A stretch of DNA of 64,000 nt from Palaemon carinicauda (Eukaryota > Arthropoda > Malacostraca > Decapoda > Palaemonidae), in contig NC_090726.1 of the NCBI RefSeq assembly GCF_036898095.1, positions 180,406,663-180,470,662 of the forward strand, written 5' to 3'. Shown here in pieces: positions 1-12,696 of the stretch. The notes beneath the pieces are model-generated. The model did no database searches and had not been told where the DNA came from. It worked only from the letters and a program-made list of their open reading frames with translations. Numbering within the stretch: the stretch's first letter is position 1; each line of letters begins with the position of its first letter. Made by a program: the position numbers and the translations under genes.

Positions 1-3000
1 AATAATAAATTTTCCAGTTTACCATGGCTTTTTCCCTGAAAAAATAATATTTTCAATTTGTGAAAATAAATAATAGCTCGACGGAATAAAAATGGTTCTG
101 ATTCATTTCTGTAGTGAATGGAAAAATTGTTTCTGTGAAATGGTTTATTTCGTTAATGTTCAGGTAATATATTCAGATTCCCTGGATCAACTTTATTTGA
201 AATTTCCATTAAAAATCCTCACATAATTTTCTATGGTGGAGATTATGGAGATGTTACAAAATGTTTTTGTGGAATTGATATATTCTCTTACGCTTTTCAG
301 TAGAACGAAAATTGTGGGAACAGACACCAGAATTTTGGTTACATTGGGACGCTTTCTTTTTCCTCCTAACTCGGGAGTTGGGTTGTAGTGTTATTTTTTT
401 TTTTTTTTTTCGAATAACAACTATTTGTATACTATGAATTTTCTTCATTATTGTACAGCCAATTACGATGGAAGCCATTTTTAAATTCATTTGGATCCAA
501 GTAAGGGATTTCCTTCATTGCTGGTTTTTATATAGATAAAAAATTTTGTTTTGTATGTAACCTTTTTCCTCTCCAGCCACATATTGAAGTAGTTCGATGA
601 GTTCGATATCTCCTCTGACCTACTTGCTGGGCATTTCATATGGGCCTACCCCCTTCATTTGCATAATAAGCAATGAACAGTGTAGGCAGTTCAGTGACAG
701 ATATTTCCTTTACATTTGCGTTCTGGAAGGTAAGAACTGGAAGTAAGGGCAAGATGCATGAGCCGAGTGACTAAGGCGCCTCTGAATAATAGATATTCAA
801 GAAAGGTGATGAAGATAAACACAATGTGGATTACGCCATACTAAGCCAAAAAGGCTTTTGTGGTCATGAAAGCTTCTAGATCTGCCCATCCTCTTCATTT
901 GCTCTACTTTAACTCCTGGTCACATTTTTCATAACTAATGAGACCTGTAAACTACATCTGCCAGAGGCAAGCTGTAAGCAAGATATGTTTACACCTTCTA
1001 ATAAAATCTAATCAGTAAACAGAGATTTGGTAAGATTAAAAATTTCTAAAATTACACTATTTAGAATAGTAAAGATATTTATTAACATTAAATATACTTT
1101 AGAAAAGGATTATTCTATCTAGAGCGTATATTATCTAATCCCAGTAGATTTCTTTTTTTAAATAAACACTTCTGAGAGGTATAGATTTCAATCTTTTTTT
1201 ATAAGCTCCCTGTGCTTTATGTAAAATATTGCCCGTTGGTTTCGTTCTAAAAAATCTTCAATTTATGCCTTGAGTCTTGCATCCTCCTCCTCCTCATAAC
1301 TGTAACAATCTTTCATTTCCGGAAACAAACTCCAACATTAAACCACAAACTCCTTGAGTATTGCTCTTACGAAAAGCACGTTAGCCACAGAAGATAGGAT
1401 AGCGATCATTTTGCAAGATGGATGCCACTGAATATACAAATACAAAGCGTTCTGTAATAAAATCGCAACGACTTTTCCTATTTGGATATGCTTGGTGTCG
1501 ACCCATACATTTTTCTCTATAAGGTAATAATTTATTAATAGAAGGAAGGATTGACGAAAGCTGTGACTCAAAAAATCTAAGGTGGCAATGAATAAATGAT
1601 TGACAAATGTCCCCCAAAATCCACCTCCATTCCAAAATAAGATTACTTCTCCATATTGCTGGAGTAATTTGTGTTTATTTCAAGGATGAGATGATTAGGT
1701 TTATCAGACCTATGATGCGAGAAGGAAATATAAATCTTATTATAATTAAGATCCTTCTATTATTGAATCAGTTTCCCATTTTTTTTTTTTTCGAGAAATG
1801 TTTTAGAACTCAAGATTACACTTCAAGCTAAGATAAATAACGTTTCACAAAATTAGGGAGATTAAATGGTTTGTAAAATAGGCACTGAAATAAGACAGTG
1901 TTTCAATTGGAAGAGTGGGCTTATTTAGTCTTTCTCGTGTACCTTTTCACTTTTTTTTTTTTTTTGCACTTTTTTACCTAATTTCTGAGTGGAACCCGAT
2001 AATACATTTTCCAGTTGACCGTGGCTTTTTCTGGAAAAATAATTAGTTTTCATTTTGTGGAAATAAATGATAGCTCGGCGGAATAAAAGTGGTTTTAATT
2101 CATTTCTAGGTAGTGAATGGAAAAATGGTTTCTGTTAAACGGTTTCTTTCGTTAATGTTCAGGTAATACATTTCGATTCCCTGAATATACTTTAAATAAA
2201 ATTTCCATTAAAATCTTTACATAATTTTCTATGGTAGAGATTACAACTATGAGTTTACAACTATGAGTTACAAAATGTTGTTTTGGAATTAACAGAGATT
2301 CTCTTACGCTTTTCAGAAAAAAAAAATTATGACTACAGATACCTGAATTCTTATTGGTTACATTGGGAACCTTTCTTTTTCCTTCCTAACTCCGGAGTTA
2401 GGTTTAAGTAGGACATTCTGCTGAATAACTATTTGTTTATTATGACTATTTTCTTAATTAGTATAAAGCCAATTACGATGGAAAGCATTTTTATCTTCGC
2501 TGTGATCCAAGTAACTACGATTTCGTTCATTGCTGGGTTTTAAACAGATGAAAAATTACGTTTTACATGTAACCCTTTTCTTCTCCAGCCACATATTGAA
2601 GTAGTTTGATGTCTTCTCTAACCTCCTTGTTGGGCATTTCATATAGGCCTACTCTCTTCATTTGCATAATAAGAAATTAACAGTGTAGGCAGTTCAGTGA
2701 CAGAGATATTTCCTTTACATTTACATTCTGAAAGGTGAGAATTGGAAGTCTGGACAAGGGCCGAGGGACTAAGGCGCCTCTGAATAATAGATATTCAAGA
2801 AAGATGCTGAGGATAAACACAAACAAAATAGGGATTAGGCCACACCAAGCCAAAAAGCCTTCTGTGGCCATGAAAGCTTTAACTCTTGGTCACATTTTTC
2901 ATAGTTAATGAGACCTGTAACCTACAGCTGCCACAGGCAAGTGGTAGTGCAGATATATCTACTCTTTCTGATTAGTAAACTGAGATTTGGTAAAAATAGG

Positions 3001-6000
3001 AAATTTTAAAAGCACTTATTTAAAATGTTCTAAAGATATTTATTAATACTAAATATAATACAGAACCGTATTGTTTTATCTGTAGCATATATTATCCAAA
3101 CTCAGTTGTTTTATCTTAAATCAATACGCTTCAGGGAGATATAGTTTTCAATCTTTTTTCTATCAGCTCCCTGTATTTCAAATAAAATATTGCTTGTTGG
3201 TTTAATTCTAAAAAGTCTTCAACATATATTTTAACGGTTGTATCCTCCTCCTCATCATCATCATAATCATCCATATCACACATAATGATCCTGGCTAATT
3301 CCGTTATAAGCTTTTACTCATTCACTTTGTTTCAATTTCTGATTAACATCTGGTTTCATGACTGCATCGGTAATGAAAAAAAGAACCTAGGGTTAGGTTA
3401 TTTTAGGAATAAGATAATTTTGCAATAATATTCAATACATTACCAATTGACAATAACGAATTCATTCATAATGCCTTTTAGGCGAACAGCTTTGACATTT
3501 CATTGTTAGAATCTTGAGAAAAAAATTCCATGGACAATGAATATGAATCAAAATAATTTCTTAAAATCTAGATGACCTAATCATATGGCAATAATTCATG
3601 AACAGAAAGAATGATCAAAGAAAACATTGTAACTCAGCAAAGGTAATGTAATTAATAAAATTGGTGATTGACAAATATCCCCTCAAAGTCTTCCTCCATC
3701 CCAAAATAAGATTACTTTTCGGTATTGCTGGAGTAATTTGTGTTATTTCATGGTTGAGATAATTAGGTTTATCAGACCTATGGTGCGAGAAGGGAATAAA
3801 AACTTCATTGAAATTAAGACCCTTCTATTACTGAATCAGGGTTCGGGTTTTTTCAGGTGAAATGTTTTATAACTCGCAGAAAACTTGAGTTAAAAGAAAA
3901 GTTTCACAAAATTGGGGAGATTGAATGATTTGTAAAATAGGCACCGAAATAAGACCAAATGTTTTAGTAGGAGCAGACAGAAGCAAATAGGCTTTTTTTC
4001 GACCTTCTCGTGTACCTTTTCACTTCTTTTTTGCCCTTTTCCAATTAATTTCTGAGTGGAATCCAGTAATATATTTTTCAGTTTACCGTGGCTTGTTTTT
4101 TTTTTTGGGGGGGGGAATAATGAGTTTTTCATTTGTGAAAATAAATAAATGGTTTTAATTCATTTCTAGATAGTGAATGAAAAAAAAAACGGTTTCTATA
4201 ATACGGTTTATTTCGTTAATGTCCAGGTAATATATTTTGATTCCCCTGACCAACTTTTTCCTTCCCATCTGGGGAGTTGGGTTTTTGGTATATCTTATTC
4301 CTTCGTCAAATATCGACAATAACTATTTGTTTACTACAACTATTTTCTTCGTTTATTGAAAGACAGTTACGATGGCCTGTATTTTTCTATTCTGTGTCAT
4401 CCAAATATCACTGATTTCCCTCATTGCTAGTTCTTAGAGACGAAATTTTTTTTTCATATAACCCTTCTCCTACACAGCACATGTAGTAGTAGTTTGATGT
4501 CTCCTGTGACCCTCTTGTTGGGCATTTCATATAGGCCTGCTCACTTCATTTGCATAATAATCAATGAATAGTGTAGGCAGTTCAATAACAGATATTTCCT
4601 TTAAATTTGCATTCTGGAAGGTGAGAACTGGAAGTCTGGACAAGACCCAAGGGCCGAGGGACTCGTGCACCTCTGAATGATAGATATTAAAGAAAAGTGC
4701 TGAGGATGACCTCAATATGAATTAGAGCACACCATGCCAAAAAGGTTTCTGTGGTCTGCCCCATCCTCTGCTCTCTTGCTCTACTTTCACTCTGCCCATT
4801 GAGATAGTAAATCTCCTTCTTTTGATAATAATAAATCACTCTTGGTTACATTTTTCTTAACTGAGACCTATAATCTAAAGTTGCTAGAAGGAAGCGGTAA
4901 TCCAAATACATTTACACCTTCTTATCAGTGAACTGAGATTTTGTAAAATTGAAAATTTCTAAAAATACAATTATTCAAAATAACAAAGATGATCATAAAC
5001 ATTAAATATAGTTTAGAACAGGATTATTTCGTAAAGAGTATTTATTATCGAATCACATTTTTCTTTTTCTTTAATAAACATACTTCACGGAGGTATAGTT
5101 TTCAATCTTTTTCTTTACGCTCCCTTCGTTTTTTGTAAAATATTGCTAGTTGGTATAATTATAGAAAATTCTTCAATGTATGCCTTGACTCGTGCATCCT
5201 CCACCTGCTTATCATAAGCATCATTATCACATGTTCATAATTATATTGATTAATTCTGTTATGTTTTTGTACATTAATTTTCAGCGTTAAGTTTTGTTTG
5301 ATAACATCATCTGTTTCATAACTGTATCGGTAATGAGAACAAGAACCCGGGTTTAGGTTAATCTAGGAATAAGAACATTTTGCAACAATATTCAATCCAC
5401 TAATAATTGATAATAACGATTTCCTTCAATTCCTTTTGGGCGAACTGCTTTGACATTTCATAGTTAGAATCTTCAAAACGAATTCATGGGGACGATGAAT
5501 ATGAATCAAAATCATTTTCTAAAATCTAGATGACCAAAACATTTGGCAATAATTCCTGAACAGAAAAGTAATGATTAAAGAAAACAATATGACTCAACTA
5601 AGCTAATGTTGTAATTAATAAGATTACTTCTCCATATTGCTGGAGTAATTTAGGTTATTTCAAGGCTAAGGTAATTAGTTTTATCAGACTTATGGTACGA
5701 GAAGGGAATAAAAACTTCATTAGAATAAGAACCCTTCTATTACTGAATCAGTCTCCCGGTTTTTTTTCTGGAGAAACTGTTTAGAACTAAAAGAAAACTT
5801 GAGCTAATAAAAAAAAAGTTTCACAAAATTTGAGAGATTAAATGGTTTGTAAAATAGACACCGAAATAAGACTGTTTAAGTTGGAACAGACAAACAAATA
5901 GGCTTAATTCAGCTTTTCCTTGTACCTTTTCACTTTTTTTTTTCTTTTCTGATTAATTTCAGGGTGGAATCCAGTAATACATTTTCCAGTTTACCATGGT

Positions 6001-7080
6001 TGTTTTTTTTTTTTTTTTATTTGGTGGGGTGGGGGAGGTAAATAATGAGTTTTCTATTTGTGAAAATAAATGATAGCTCGACGGAATAAATGGTGCTCGA
6101 ATTCATTGCTGGCTAGTGAATGGAAAAAAAAAAGTTTCTGTAAAATGGTTTATTTCGTTAATACTCGGATAATACGTTCCGAATACCTTGACCCACTTTC
6201 GATAAAATTTTCTTTTATAAAATCTTTACATAATTTTCTACGTTGGAGATTATGACGATGGGTTACAAAACGTTGTTTTAGAATTGACAGATATTCTCTT
6301 ACGCTTTTCAGTAGAACGAAAATTGTGAGAACAGACTCCTGAATTTTTCCCACCTCGGGAGTTGAGTTTTGGTATATCATATTCCTTCGTCAAATATCGT
6401 CGATAACTATTCGTTTACTAAAGCTATTTTCTTCTTATGTAAAAAGCCAGTTGCGATGGCCGGATTTTTATATTTTCTGACATCCAAGTAACAATTATTT
6501 CGATCATTGCTGATTTATAAAGACAAAAAATTTTCATAACCCTTTTCTTGCACAGCTCATGTAGAAGTAGTTTGATATCTTCTGACCTCCATGTTAGGCA
6601 TTTCATATAGGGCTACTCTCTTCATTTGCATAATAAGCAAGGAACATTGTAGGCAGTTCAATAAACATAGCTGTTTCCTTTACATTTGCATTCTGGAAGG
6701 TGAGAACAAAGTCTGGACAAGACCCAATGGCCTAGGGACTAAGGAGTCAATGAATAATAGATATTCAAGAAAGGTGCTGAGGATAAACACAATACGGATT
6801 AGGCCACACCAAGCTAAAATGGCTTCTGTGGTCATGAAAGCTTTTAAGTCTGCCCTATCCTGTTCTCTCTTTATATACTTTCACTATTTGTACATTGAGC
6901 TGTTAATTCTCCTTTTTTTTTCTAATAATTTACTCTTCGTCACATCCTTCCCTAACTACCGATGCCTGTAGTCTACAATTTCCATCGACAAACTGTAATT
7001 CACAAGTATTTGCGGCGATTCATTAGTAAATTGTGGCTTGGTATAAAAAGATTTCTAAAAATACATATTAAAAATAACAA
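1..7080. repeat. Tandem array of a ~2-kb unit (about 3.5 copies)
   Basis: The same landmarks recur in order four times. The block beginning near 1 (TTTTCCAGTTTACCATGG) returns near 1998, 4065 and 5973. The block around 575-720 (CACATATTGAAGTAGT, then GTGTAGGCAGTTCA) returns near 2590, 4475 and 6553. The block near 1790-1900 (GTTTCACAAAATT) returns near 3900 and 5818. Unit lengths are therefore about 2.0, 2.07 and 1.9 kb, and the fourth copy stops near 7080. Copies differ by many substitutions and small indels, so the array is not recent. Short reading frames around 600-900, 2677-2871 and 4527-4715 on the minus strand share peptide pieces only because the DNA is repeated; stops and frameshifts differ between copies and I see no conserved gene. 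The window edge cuts the array, so its full size is unknown. Confidence 0.85.
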
Positions 7081-7185
7081 ATTCCTGTAGCAATGAAAAT
7101 CTTGTTACGAATAAACGAATATCTCCGAATGTACTCCTCTTGTTGAACTAAGATCTGTGCGATTTGGTAAACGAAGAATTGTTAG

Positions 7186-7563
7186 CACTACGCAAAAGTA
7201 AATATCAGCACAATGCGTCAAACTTCTCAACGGAAATCTAAAGTAAACACAAGACGCAACAAAACTCACATAGGATTCCAGGAACCAAAGCGAGGTCAGT
7301 GTAGGGTTTCCTTGAAAGGGGGAACGGAAAGAAGCCTCAGGAACGAAGCATTTAGAGAGGAAAGCAGTCTGAGATTGTGGACAAAGGGAATCGATGGTGT
7401 ATTGAAGAAAAATATGGAGGCACTTTGCAACGACCATAAACTTCTGTCCAGTTTGGCTATGGAGAACGTTTCTATCAGAGAGCATTTCACCAGTGGTGAG
7501 GTTCACAAGGAACCATACAATTATATCATGAACAATTATTCTTTTCTTTTAATTTTCGAATAG
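7186..7563 (+). CDS. Unassigned open reading frame, possible exon
   Basis: This frame is open from just after a TAG at 7183 to a stop at 7561-7563, with its first ATG at 7213 (116 residues). I do not recognise the product. The peptide is basic at its start (RQTSQRKSKVNTRRNK) and hydrophilic, with no signal peptide or membrane segment. The minus strand is also open for 133 codons over the same bases, so either frame may be chance. A GT-G-A-G-G sequence at about 7496-7501 could be a splice donor, and a TAG after a T-containing stretch near 7090 could be an acceptor, so the true coding part, if any, could be an internal exon. Base composition is less AT-rich than the surroundings, which is the main reason to list it. 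Coding status is unproven. Confidence 0.2.
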   Translation, partial: HYAKVNISTMRQTSQRKSKVNTRRNKTHIGFQEPKRGQCRVSLKGGTERSLRNEAFREESSLRLWTKGIDGVLKKNMEALCNDHKLLSSLAMENVSIREHFTSGEVHKEPYNYIMNNYSFLLIFE

Positions 7564-8502
7564 TCCAGTCCTAAATGCATTTTTCTGAAAATAATGAATC
7601 AAAGTGCTTTGAGTCCCTTGCTATTTTATGGTGCTAGACACATTTTGTAAAGAGCCATTTATACTAGGCTGTTGACTTCTAAACTCCAGTATTCATTAAA
7701 AATGGTTGCAGAGAAATGCAAGAAAAACCTGTGGTTTGTTTTCCTGTTTTTTTTTTTTTATTTTTTTTAATTAGCTTTCTCCTCTTAGTGACTATATTCT
7801 GATAGCATGTTGTGTTTGAAACTGACGGCAAACATACCTCATTTTTATATCATTTTATCCAAATAGTACTTTTACCCTTCGGAGAAAGTTCTATTTTAAG
7901 ATATATGTCCAACAAATATCCAACTTACAAATTCTATTCCACTTGCATCGTGGTATTGCTTAATCAAACAATCCTCCATTATTTATTACCTCTTTCATCA
8001 GTCACATGTCCTGAAGTTGCATGCAGTCAAGTCCTTTAGAATGCTTTCACTGTGGGTATTACATTAATATCTTTATTCCACTCTTAGGCATCTTGCAAGC
8101 CACAAGAACACGTAGCCTAGTGTAAATAACCTCTGTACTCCAGACAAACACTAATTCATTATGTCCCTGGGTTTAATCACTTGTTCAAATGAACAAACGT
8201 CTAAGATGTTTACAAGGTAGGCCCCTACGGGATGACTTACCGCTACTGCAGAGTTAATGTCAACAAAGTCGGCGAATTAATTAGGCTTTAGGATATACTT
8301 GTTATTCCAGCATTAGCTTACCAATTCGGATATGTGCTTTTATTATTTTGTAAACCACCATTTAAATTAAAATTACCATGCTTAGTGCAAGTTAATTTAA
8401 TGGCGAGTTTTTCACCGGGTAAATATATATCCTTTAATTCTGGATGCTGAATGAACAAATAAACAAGATTGTGTTTTCTGAAATATAAATACATCTACAC
8501 CT
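7564..8502. other. AT-rich DNA, nothing recognised
   Basis: Non-repetitive AT-rich sequence with short poly-T runs (for example 7747-7769). The 75-codon frame at 7812-8039 has no recognisable domain and was not accepted as a gene. Confidence 0.6.
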
Positions 8503-8589
8503 TGTATGTATGTATGTATGTATGTATGTATGTATATATATGCATATATATATATACATATATATACATATATATACATATATATATAC

Positions 8590-8647
<58 letters not shown>

Positions 8648-8685
8648 TTACTTAGATTAAAAAATATCTACACCTTGTATGTGTT

Positions 8686-8752
<67 letters not shown>

Positions 8753-8781
8753 TTATATATATACTTTATGTATAATGTGCA

Positions 8782-8862
<81 letters not shown>
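8503..8862. repeat. Compound microsatellite (TGTA)n-(TA)n-(TA)n-(GA)n
   Basis: A (TGTA)n run at about 8503-8533 passes into interrupted (TA)n to 8645. A 35-bp spacer containing CACCTTGTATGT, which also precedes the first run, is followed by a second (TA)n at about 8687-8762 and then a near-pure (GA)n at 8784-8861. The repeated CACCTTGTATGT lead-in suggests local duplication of a microsatellite with its flank. Long frames here (IYIYIY, RERERE) are artefacts of dinucleotide repeats. Confidence 0.95.
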
Positions 8863-8863
<1 letters not shown>

Positions 8864-10045
8864 AACAATTTTAATATTTTCTAAATCTTAACAAAAAAAA
8901 TTGAATAATTTATGGCAATTGGGATGCCTATGTATTGAGCATACCTTTTGTAAGTCTTGAATATGATTTCCTATTTTTGTTATACAAATTTTTTTATCTT
9001 CAATTCATTTGGCATACAACTCTATTACTTATCTAATAATACTATGATTATATTCATGTAATTCATATAGATGTACCTGTGTATAAGAAAGCTTTTATTC
9101 AAGCATTTAATATATTTATTATTCTGGATCCTAAATAAAATCTATTATCCGCCGCGTTGGTTTTCAAAAGATGGATATATTACTTTGTATTGTAACAATC
9201 GGTATCCAATCTGCCATAAACAACCCAAAAGGAAAACACATCTAGACTTCAAGCTATGTCAGTGGCAGTTATCTTTTTTAATAGACATGTTAAACTCGGT
9301 GGAAATATCTTAGTTTCTTTATTTTACCTTCAGACCAGATATGAAGATATTCATGTACTGGTAGTTTGCTGGGAATATAAACATATGTATTTACACAATA
9401 AAATCCAAGATATCTTCCTATATGTGTATGGTTAAAAAAAAAAAGAAAACGGATGAAAATTCGGATAAAATCGAAATATAAACATAAAACCAATTCAAAT
9501 AATAAGTTATAACGCATTACTTTGATTTTCTTAGTTGTCTGTATGAAATTCCAATAGAACTGTTTTGATATTACTGTTTTCATCTTTTAATTCCTATACG
9601 TATAGTTTGAAAAAATATCTCATATAAAAATAAAAATACCTCGTCATAAAACTGTTTTCTTATCTTCTATCGTTGAACTCATGGTCGAGTATTCCAGGTA
9701 ATATAAATATCAAGTTCATTTTTAAAAGTTCATTAAGCGCCGAAAGCTCATTTGCTACTTTAGACTTCAAAACTCGATCCGCTTTGCTTCCTGATCAAAG
9801 AGACCGGGGCAGGGAAGTTCATTTACTACTTATTGCAGATTTGGTGGATCTTCCCTCACAAATTACTTCAATAAGTAAGTGGCTGCTTTGGCTGTCTAGA
9901 TTTTCTAGGTAGTTTTTAATCAAAATTGCCTTTTAATCTTTATCAGGTAAATACAATGAATATTTATGCATGGGAAATGATGCTCTTATTGAAAATGAAA
10001 GGGGTGGCTTCGGAAAAAAATTATATTGAATTCGCAAAGGCATTT
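8863..10045. other. AT-rich DNA, nothing recognised
   Basis: No domain-bearing frame, RNA gene or repeat structure was recognised. The 97-codon minus frame at 9290-9583 and the 79-codon plus frame at 9673-9912 are low-complexity or unmatched and are treated as chance. Confidence 0.55.
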
Positions 10046-10047
10046 AT

Positions 10048-10158
10048 CAATTAAATCCGCCGAGGAGGTTTTGTTTACCCCTCTGTCTGTTTGTCTGTCA
10101 CAGCATATCTCATTAAGTTATGGATGAATTTTGATGACAATTTCAGGATATGCCTAGT
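10048..10158. repeat. Interspersed repeat fragment (GGAGGTT end)
   Basis: The stretch CCGCCGAGGAGGTTTTGTTT followed by CTGTCTGTTTGTCTGTCA and TATCTCATTAAGTTATGGAT resembles one end of a repeat common in marine invertebrate DNA. The complementary end type (GACGGAGGTAATTACC) is seen at 18993-19009. The 30-bp minisatellite starts immediately after it. Family assignment is from memory of its look only. Confidence 0.45.
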
Positions 10159-11008
10159 TGTTATTTCACATTAGGGACCGGGTCTTGGTATTGCTCCACA
10201 TTTGGGTTTATTATTTCACATTAGGGTCTGGTTCTTGTTATTATTCTACATTGGGGTCTGGTTCTTGTTATTTCACATTAGTCTAATCCTGGTATTGTTC
10301 CACATTAGGGTCCGGCATTGTTACTATTTCACATTATGGTCTGGTTCTTTTTATTTCACATTAGGGTCCGGTCAGTGGTATTGCTCCACATTAAGGTCCT
10401 GCTTTGTTATTATTTCACATTGGGGTCCGGGACCTGGTATTGTTCCACATTTGGGTCCGGTTCCTGTTATTATTCCACTTTAGGGTCCAACTCCTGGTAT
10501 TATTCCACATTAGGATCTGGGTCCTGATATTATTCAACATTAGGGTTCCATATTGCTGTCCTGATTTGCTATTATTTCTCATTAGGGTCCGGCACTGGTA
10601 TTGTTCCACATTAGAATCCATAACTGGCCATCATCTTACATTAGAGCCCGGCCCCTGGCATTATTCTGCATTAGGGTCCGTAACTCATCTCGCATTAGGG
10701 CCCGGTTCCTGGTATTCCACATTAGGGTCCTCATCTTGTTATTTCACATTAGGGTCTGGGACCTGTATTATTCAACATTACGGTTCCACATTATGGTTCT
10801 GATTTGTTATTATTTCACATTAGGGTCCAGGACTGGTATTGTTCCACATTAGGGTCTGAATTTATTTCAAATTTGGGTCCGGTTCCGGGTATTGTTCCAC
10901 ATTAGGGTCCGGCATTGTTGTTATTTTACATTAGGGTCCGGTTCTTGTTATTGTTTCACATTAAGGTCCGGTTCTTGTTGTTATTTCACATTAGGGTCCA
11001 ATCCTGGT

Positions 11009-11700
11009 ATTGTTCCACATGAGGGTCCTGATTTTTTATTTCACATAAGGGTCCGGTTCCTGGTATTGTTCCACATTAAGGTCCGGTTCTTGTTATTATT
11101 TCACATTAGGGCCCGGATTCTGGTATTATCTCACATTAGGCTCCAGGCCTAGTATTATTCTAAATTAGGGACCAGATCTTGTTGTTATTCCCCATTAGGG
11201 TCCGGTTCCTGGTATTATTCCATATCAGGGTCCAAATCCTGGTATTCCACATTAGGGTCCTGATCTTATTATTTCACATTAGGGTCTGAGACCTGGTGTT
11301 ATTCAACATTAGGATTCCACATTACGGCTATTATTTCACATTTAAGGTACACCACTGGTATTGTTCCACATGAGGGTCCTGATTTTTTATTTCACATAAG
11401 GGTCCCGTTCTTGTTATTATTTCACATTAGGGCCCGGATTCTGGTATTATCTCACATTAGGGCCCGGATTCTGGTATTATATCACATTAGGCTCCAGGCC
11501 TGGTATTATTCTAAATTAGGGACCAGATCTTGTTGTTATTCCCCATTAGGGTCCGGTTCCTGGTATTATTCCACATCAGGGTCCAAATCCTGGTATTCCA
11601 CATTAGGGTCCTGATCTTGTTATTACTTCACATTAGGGTCTGGGACCTAGTGTTATTCACCATTAGGATTCCGCATTACGGTCCTGATTGGCTATTATTT
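11009..11700. repeat. Higher-order duplication inside array 1 (~350 bp)
   Basis: A block with several diagnostic variants (CACATGAGGGTCCTGATTTT, then CTAAATTAGGGACCAGATCT, then CAAATCCTGGTATTCCACAT) occurs near 11017-11330 and again near 11368-11690, offset by about 350 bp. This shows that units were amplified in blocks as well as singly. Confidence 0.75.
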
Positions 11701-12004
11701 CACATTAAGGTCCAGCACTGGTATTGTTCCACATTAGGGTCCAGGCTTGTTATTTCACATTGGGGTTCAGTTCCTGGTATTTTTCCACAATAGGGTCCAT
11801 AACTTATCATCATCTTGCATTAAGGCCCGGACCATGGTATTATTCCAAATTAGGGTCTGTAACTTCTCACATTAGGGCCCGGTTCCTGGTATTATTCCAA
11901 ATTAGTGTCCGTAACTTATCTCACATTAGGGCCCGGTCCTGGTATTGTTCCACATTAGGGTCTGGATTTGTTATTTCAGATTGGGTTCCTGATTTGTTTT
12001 TATT

Positions 12005-12185
12005 CCACATTAGGGTCCAGTCCTGATATTATTCCACATTAGGGTCCAGTCCTGATATTATTCCACATTAGGGTCCAGTCCTGATATTATTCCACATTAG
12101 GGTCCAGTCCTGATATTATTCCACATTAGGGTCCAGTCCTGATATTATTCCACATTAGAGTCCAGTCCTGGTATTATTCCACATT
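12005..12185. repeat. Homogenised 29-bp sub-array, six copies
   Basis: Six nearly identical consecutive units (GGGTCCAGTCCTGATATTAT plus TCCACATTA) lie within an otherwise diverged array. The unit is 29 bp, one base shorter than the array norm, so the reading frame rotates across the units. It is probably the most recently amplified part. Confidence 0.85.
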
Positions 12186-12696
12186 AGGGTCCGTAACCTG
12201 TTATCATCTCACATTAGGTACTGGACCCTGGTATTGTTCCACATTTGGGTATGGAACTTATTTCATATTAGGGTCCGGTACCTGGTATTATTCCACATTA
12301 GGATCTGGATCTTATTATTTAACATTAGGGTCCGGTTCCTGGTTTTATTCCACATTAGGGTCTGGTTCCTGGTATTATTCCACATTAGGGTCTGGTTCCT
12401 GGTATTATTCCACATTAGGGTCCGGTTCCTGGTATTCCACATTAGCGTCCGGATCCTGGCATTATTCCACATAAGGGTCCAGATCTTATTTTTTCACATT
12501 AGAAGTCCGGATTCCTGGTATTGTTCCACATTAGGGTCCGGATGTTATTTCACACTAGGGACTGGAGCCTGGTATTACTCCACATAAGGGACTGGATCTT
12601 ATTATTTCACATTAGGGTCTGGATCCTGGTATTGTCCCACATTAGGGTCCGGCTCCCGGTATTATTCCTGCTAATCCAGAATTGGAACTAATATAT

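Larger units (their letters stand above)
10160..12668. repeat. 30-bp minisatellite, array 1
   Basis: About 80 diverged tandem units of roughly 30 bp. The core is TTCCACATTAGGGTCCGGTT followed by CCTGGTATTA. Individual units range from about 20 to 32 bp, and some are fused or partial. Because 30 is divisible by three, several frames on both strands stay open and give 10-residue peptide repeats (for example VLFHIRVWFL); these are not judged to be genes. Near 12340-12440 three units are almost identical. The same unit in the same orientation forms a second array at 62350-64000. Confidence 0.95.

Noticed and set aside
8469..8884. Open frames of 63 and 124 codons
   Set aside because: They translate (TA)n, (TGTA)n and (GA)n microsatellites into IYIYIY and RERERE peptides.
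10160..12668. CRISPR array or repeat-protein gene
   Set aside because: The 30-bp units are contiguous without spacers, variable in length and in eukaryotic DNA. Open frames exist on both strands simply because 30 is a multiple of three.
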